Assembly (NCBI RefSeq): GCF_018614915.1 | Contig: NZ_JAGGNU010000014.1 | Coordinates: 73,021 to 137,020, forward strand | DNA length: 64,000 nt | Reading direction: 5' to 3' | Source: Variovorax paradoxus | GTDB lineage: Bacteria; Pseudomonadota; Gammaproteobacteria; Burkholderiales; Burkholderiaceae_C | Part shown: positions 60,936 through 64,000 of the stretch, in pieces | Position numbering within the stretch: position 1 is the first letter of the stretch | How the letters are laid out: every line of letters begins with the position of its first letter | Position numbers and translations under genes: made by a program | Notes under the pieces: model-generated | Told to the model about the DNA's origin: nothing | Databases searched by the model: none | What the model saw: the letters and a program-made list of their open reading frames with translations, nothing else

Positions 60936-62234
60936 CTAGTAGCCCAGCTTGCGCGGCAGCCACAGCGCCAGTTCCGGCCAGGCGATCACCGCCACCATCA
61001 CGAGGAACATCGCGACCAGCATCCAGCCGACCCAGCGCACGGTCTCTTCCATGCGCACGCCGGCGATGCGGCAGGAGACCATCAGGTTCACCGCCAGCGG
61101 CGGCGTGAACTGGCCCAGCGCCACCTTGAGCGTGAGGATGACGCCGAACCACACCGGGTCCCATTGGTAGTGCTGCACGATCGGCCACAGCAAGGGCACG
61201 AAGATCAGGAAGATCGACACGCCGTCGAGAAACATGCCGACCGTGATGAGCAGCAGGATCAGGAGCGACAGCACGCCGTACTCGCCCAGCCCCGAGTTCA
61301 CGATCGCACGCGTGACCGGGTCGATCACGCCCAAGGTCGAGAGCGAGTAGGCGAAGATGCCCGCGAGCGACACCACGAGCAGGATCACCGCCGAGAGCTC
61401 GCCCGATTCGCGCAGGATCACGAACAGGTCGCGGACCTTGATGGTGCGGTGGATCGCCATGCCGACGAAGAGCCCGTAGAACACCGCCACCACGGCCGCC
61501 TCGGTGGGCGTGAACCAGCCGGCGCGCATGCCGCCGAGGATCAGCACCGGCGCCGCCAGGCCCCAGATCGCATCGCGCAGGCTGCTCCAGAAGGGCGGGC
61601 GCGGCAGGCTGGCTTCGAGCGCACCCATCTTGTGCCGGCGCGCCAGCCACACGGCGGGCACGATCAGCGCGATGCCGGCCAGCACGCCGGGCACCATGCC
61701 GGCGGCGAAGAGCGCGGGCACCGAGGCGCCGGGCACCAGCACCGAGTAGACGATGAAGGCGACCGAAGGCGGGATCAGGATGTCGGTGGCCGCGGCGGCG
61801 CCGACCACGCTGGCCGAGTAGGCGCTGGGATAGCCCGCGCGCGACATCGCGCCGATCATCACCGCGCCCACGGCCGCGGCATTGGCCGGGCCCGAGCCCG
61901 AGATGCCGCCGAGGAACATCGCGACCACGATGGCGACCAGCGGCAGCATGCCGGGCCCGCGGCCGACGATCGCGATCGCCAGGTTGACGAGCCGCAGCGC
62001 CACGCCCGAGCGGTCGAATATCGAGCCCACCAGCACGAACATCGGGATCGCGAGCAGCGGGTACTTGCCCAGGCCGGCGTAGAAGTTCTGCGGCACCGCG
62101 AGCAGGCCGAACCACTGCGCATCGGCATTGGCGAGTGCGATGCAGGCGGCACCGGCGAGGCCGAGCGCCGCGCCGATCGGCACGCCGACCAGCATCATCA
62201 GCAGGAAGGCGGCGAAGAGCAGCGTCGGGATCAT
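60936..62234 (-). CDS. TRAP transporter large permease (DctM), second system
   Basis: A 432-residue membrane protein starting MIPTLLFAAFLLMMLVGVPIG, with LLAIPMFVLVGSIFDRSGVA, the GGISGSGPANAAAVG loop and GWFTPTEAAVVAVFYGL. Length and motifs are normal. Its ATG overlaps the small-permease stop (62231-62234). Confidence 0.9.
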   Translation of the reverse strand: MIPTLLFAAFLLMMLVGVPIGAALGLAGAACIALANADAQWFGLLAVPQNFYAGLGKYPLLAIPMFVLVGSIFDRSGVALRLVNLAIAIVGRGPGMLPLVAIVVAMFLGGISGSGPANAAAVGAVMIGAMSRAGYPSAYSASVVGAAAATDILIPPSVAFIVYSVLVPGASVPALFAAGMVPGVLAGIALIVPAVWLARRHKMGALEASLPRPPFWSSLRDAIWGLAAPVLILGGMRAGWFTPTEAAVVAVFYGLFVGMAIHRTIKVRDLFVILRESGELSAVILLVVSLAGIFAYSLSTLGVIDPVTRAIVNSGLGEYGVLSLLILLLITVGMFLDGVSIFLIFVPLLWPIVQHYQWDPVWFGVILTLKVALGQFTPPLAVNLMVSCRIAGVRMEETVRWVGWMLVAMFLVMVAVIAWPELALWLPRKLGY

Positions 62235-62797
62235 TGCTTCACGCCGCCGCCTTGGATTTTTGTCTTGCGGCGGCGCCGGACGAACAGTCCGAGGGCACGC
62301 AGCCCGATCGCGGAGCACACGATCGGCAGCCAGATCGAATACCACCACTGCGGCACGCCGATGCCGGGCGAGGTTTCCTCGAAGCGCCAGTCGTCCCAGA
62401 CCACGCGCACGCTGAGCGCTGCGATCAGGAAGAAGAGGATCGCGACCATGGCCGCGCCGAACTGTGCGAGCCGCTTACGCCGCGCCATCGATCCGCCCTC
62501 GGCGAAATACTCGATGCGGATGTGCCGGTCGCGCGCCACCGCGGCCGAGCCGGCCACCATGGCCAGCAGGATCATGAGGAAGACCGAGAACTCCTCGGTC
62601 CAGGCGAAGGAGGAATCGGTGAAGTAGCGCACTAGCACGTTGGCGAAGGTGATGCAGGCCAGGAGGCCCATGATGATCACCGTGGCCCAGTCCTCGATCG
62701 CGAGCGGCACGCGCACGGGCTCGTCGGCGGCTTCGATTTCGGGGGGCAGGGGACTGGCGGCGTCCAGCAGCGGGCCGGACTCGGGGAGAGAGGACAT
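62231..62797 (-). CDS. TRAP transporter small permease (DctQ), second system
   Basis: A 188-residue protein with an acidic/proline-rich N-terminus of about 45 residues and four membrane helices. TFANVLVRYFTDSSFAWTEEFSVFLMI and ARDRHIRIEYFAEGGS are DctQ blocks. ATG 62797 is chosen; a TTG at 62833 in frame is less likely. It is first in the operon. Confidence 0.85.
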   Translation of the reverse strand: MSSLPESGPLLDAASPLPPEIEAADEPVRVPLAIEDWATVIIMGLLACITFANVLVRYFTDSSFAWTEEFSVFLMILLAMVAGSAAVARDRHIRIEYFAEGGSMARRKRLAQFGAAMVAILFFLIAALSVRVVWDDWRFEETSPGIGVPQWWYSIWLPIVCSAIGLRALGLFVRRRRKTKIQGGGVKQ

Positions 62798-62861
62798 CGG
62801 GGGAGAACGGATCAGCGGTCGGAATTCGACCAACGCAGATCGTAACGATGCATAACCGTTC

Positions 62862-62877
62862 GCCCCATCGGGGCTTT
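62862..62877. terminator. Short hairpin with partial T-tract
   Basis: GCCCC (62862-62866) pairs with GGGGC (62870-62874) around ATC, followed by TTTCCTT. A weak terminator at most; it lies just before the LysR remnant. Confidence 0.3.
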
Positions 62878-62880
62878 CCT

Positions 62881-63030
62881 TAGCCGCTGCCGCTTGGCAG
62901 CGGCGGGCAGTTCTGGCACGAGCGCTTCCACGACGACGCAGCGTCGCGCTGGCTGCGGGACCTGCTGCCGCGCGCGATGCAGCAGGTGTTCACGAGCGGC
63001 CCACGAGGCTTCAGGCAAGCCGCCGACTGA
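62881..63030 (+). pseudogene. LysR regulator remnant (C-terminal end only)
   Basis: The frame from 62884 reads PLPLGSGGQFWHERFHDDAA, then SRWLRDLLPRAMQQVF, and stops at 63028-63030. The WHERFHDDAASRWLRDL pattern is the usual last part of many LysR effector domains. A stop at 62881 and the neighbouring TRAP promoter leave no room for the rest. It is therefore a relic, convergent with the monooxygenase gene, whose former regulator it may be. Confidence 0.6.
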
Positions 63031-63052
63031 GCGGCACGGGCCGCCTGCGGCC

Positions 63053-64000
63053 CTATCGGTAGACCAGGCCGGAGAGGCGCCACGCAAGCTGGCGGCGGAA
63101 CATCGGCAGCCGTGCGAGCGTCCGCAAGAGAAGGTTGCGTACCGCTCGCAGGCCAGGGCGCGCCGTGGCCATGCGCGTGAGCCGGTCGGCCAGCTCGATG
63201 ACCTGGCGTGCGACGGGGCGTCGCGCGCGGCCGTAGGCTTCGAGTCCGGCTTCGTCGCCGGCCAGAGCCCGGCCCAGCGCCTCGGCCAGGGCGACCGCGT
63301 CGAGGATGCCGACGTTCATGCCCTGGCCGCCGGCCGGGCTGTGCACGTGCGCGGCATCGCCGGCCAGCAGCACGCGTCCCGAGCGATAGGCATCGGCCAG
63401 CTTGTGATGAACCCGGAAGCGCGAACCCCACAGCACGTCGTGCACGACGGCTGCCTCGCTCTGCGGACCGCGCGCATCCAGCAGGGCCTGCACGTAGGCG
63501 GCGTCGGGATGCTCCGGCGCGTCGTCCACGGTGGCGACGATGCGATGCGCGCCGTTCGGCAAGGGCGCCACGACTACCAGTCCCAAGGGCGAGAAGTAGA
63601 GGATCACCTCGTCGCGCGGCACGCCGCCCGTCAGCCGCACGTCGGCCAGCACGAAGGATTCGCCGTAGCTGCCGCCGGTGAACCCGATGCCCGACCGCTC
63701 GCGCACCGTGCTGTGCATGCCGTCGGCGCCCACCACGTAGCGCGCGCGCGGTTGCCGGCCGTCGTCGAGCGTCGCGGTCGCGCCGGTGTCGTCCTGGCAC
63801 ACATCGACCAGCGCACCCGGCCGATGCACGCGGCCGCCCAGTTCCCTGAAGCGGTCCAGCAGGATGTTCTCGGTGACGGCCTGCGAAATCATCAGCGTGT
63901 ACGGATAGCGCGTGGGCAAGTGCTCGAAGTCGATCGGCACCAGCACGCGGTCCCGGTCGCGAATCGTGAAGCGGGGCGCCTGCAGGCCGCGCGCTACCAG
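63053..64000 (-). CDS. FAD-dependent monooxygenase, N-terminus outside the window
   Basis: 316 codons are present; the frame is open to the window edge, so the N-terminal FAD GxGxxG part is beyond it. VVGADGMHSTVRERSGI is the DG motif and VLLAGDAAHVHSPAGGQGMNVGILDA the GD motif of aromatic-ring hydroxylases of the PheA/TetX/UbiH type. The C-terminus is basic, without a thioredoxin-like extra domain. Substrate unknown. Confidence 0.9.
   Translation of the reverse strand: MVARGLQAPRFTIRDRDRVLVPIDFEHLPTRYPYTLMISQAVTENILLDRFRELGGRVHRPGALVDVCQDDTGATATLDDGRQPRARYVVGADGMHSTVRERSGIGFTGGSYGESFVLADVRLTGGVPRDEVILYFSPLGLVVVAPLPNGAHRIVATVDDAPEHPDAAYVQALLDARGPQSEAAVVHDVLWGSRFRVHHKLADAYRSGRVLLAGDAAHVHSPAGGQGMNVGILDAVALAEALGRALAGDEAGLEAYGRARRPVARQVIELADRLTRMATARPGLRAVRNLLLRTLARLPMFRRQLAWRLSGLVYR

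Noticed and set aside
58425..62627. A 1400-codon plus-strand open frame
   Set aside because: Overlaps gltK, gltL and the antisense of a full TRAP operon; composition is artefactual.
1..64000. tRNA, rRNA, CRISPR arrays, integrase or transposase genes
   Set aside because: I looked on both strands and saw none that could be supported; the repeats found are palindromic units, not spacer arrays or IS ends.

Overview
The window looks like a chromosomal segment of a high-GC betaproteobacterium. Bug-type receptors, two TRAP transporters, a GltIJKL-type importer, many LysR/FadR/TetR regulators and GC-rich palindromic intergenic repeats together suggest Burkholderiales, most likely Comamonadaceae close to Variovorax. 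That placement is an inference from gene content and style; there is no rRNA marker here. I saw no tRNA, rRNA, CRISPR array or transposase.

Layout. 1-6321: end of pxpB, then pxpC, a lysine-free biotin-carrier-like protein and pxpA (5-oxoprolinase complex), an SDR, and a complete polar amino acid ABC importer. 6299-9352: LysR regulator divergent from a Bug receptor and a PdxA2-type dehydrogenase. 9389-14773: an NHEJ locus with two divergent ku genes, a MerR-HTH/TPR protein and a PE-LIG-POL ligD, followed by a convergent AI-2E-type permease. 16039-17528: small genes (PRC barrel, DnaJ-type zinc mini-protein, AlkB-like dioxygenase, disordered peptide). 17547-22022: VOC/AraC pair, then response regulator - kinase - TerC - universal stress protein, with a phased repeat array between kinase and terC. 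22059-23692: cysteine synthase and small genes.

23765-32699 is a divergent sugar-acid catabolic locus. A FadR-type regulator, TRAP transporter, UxaA-type dehydratase and Ldh2-type dehydrogenase lie on the minus strand; two SDRs and an FAH-family hydrolase lie on the plus strand; a FadR-like operator sits between. The set fits a non-phosphorylative route from a (6-deoxy)hexonate to pyruvate plus lactate or a related product. 32712-33530 is a periplasmic alpha-carbonic anhydrase. 33767-35910 is a lower-GC, frameshifted gene resembling ShET2/EspL type III effectors (cysteine protease plus ankyrin-like tail), probably acquired. 36210-40623 holds a YbhN-like membrane protein, then an SMR-type flippase candidate, a HAD-UbiA fusion and a GT87-like glycosyltransferase, resembling a polyprenyl-phosphate pentose pathway.

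40777-51826 is a TetR-led beta-oxidation operon (acyl-CoA dehydrogenase, FadN-like HAD/ECH, thiolase, hydrolase, thioesterase, frameshifted SDR, DsbA-like isomerase, enoyl-CoA hydratase). A small DUF559 nuclease-like gene sits inside it, bracketed by 33-bp inverted repeats. 51827-56180: YciA thioesterase, an Atm1-like ABC exporter carrying an in-frame repeat insertion, a hydroxyacid dehydrogenase and a LysR regulator. 56543-59721: gltIJKL. 59868-62797: a second TRAP system. 62881-63030: a LysR remnant. 63053-64000: the C-terminal part of a flavin monooxygenase.

The least ordinary signals are the DUF559 gene framed by inverted palindromic repeats (with the same repeat as a close inverted pair at 24846-24950), the six-unit 11-bp-phased array before terC, the EspL-like effector, the repeat read as protein inside the ABC exporter, and the lysine-free carrier protein.
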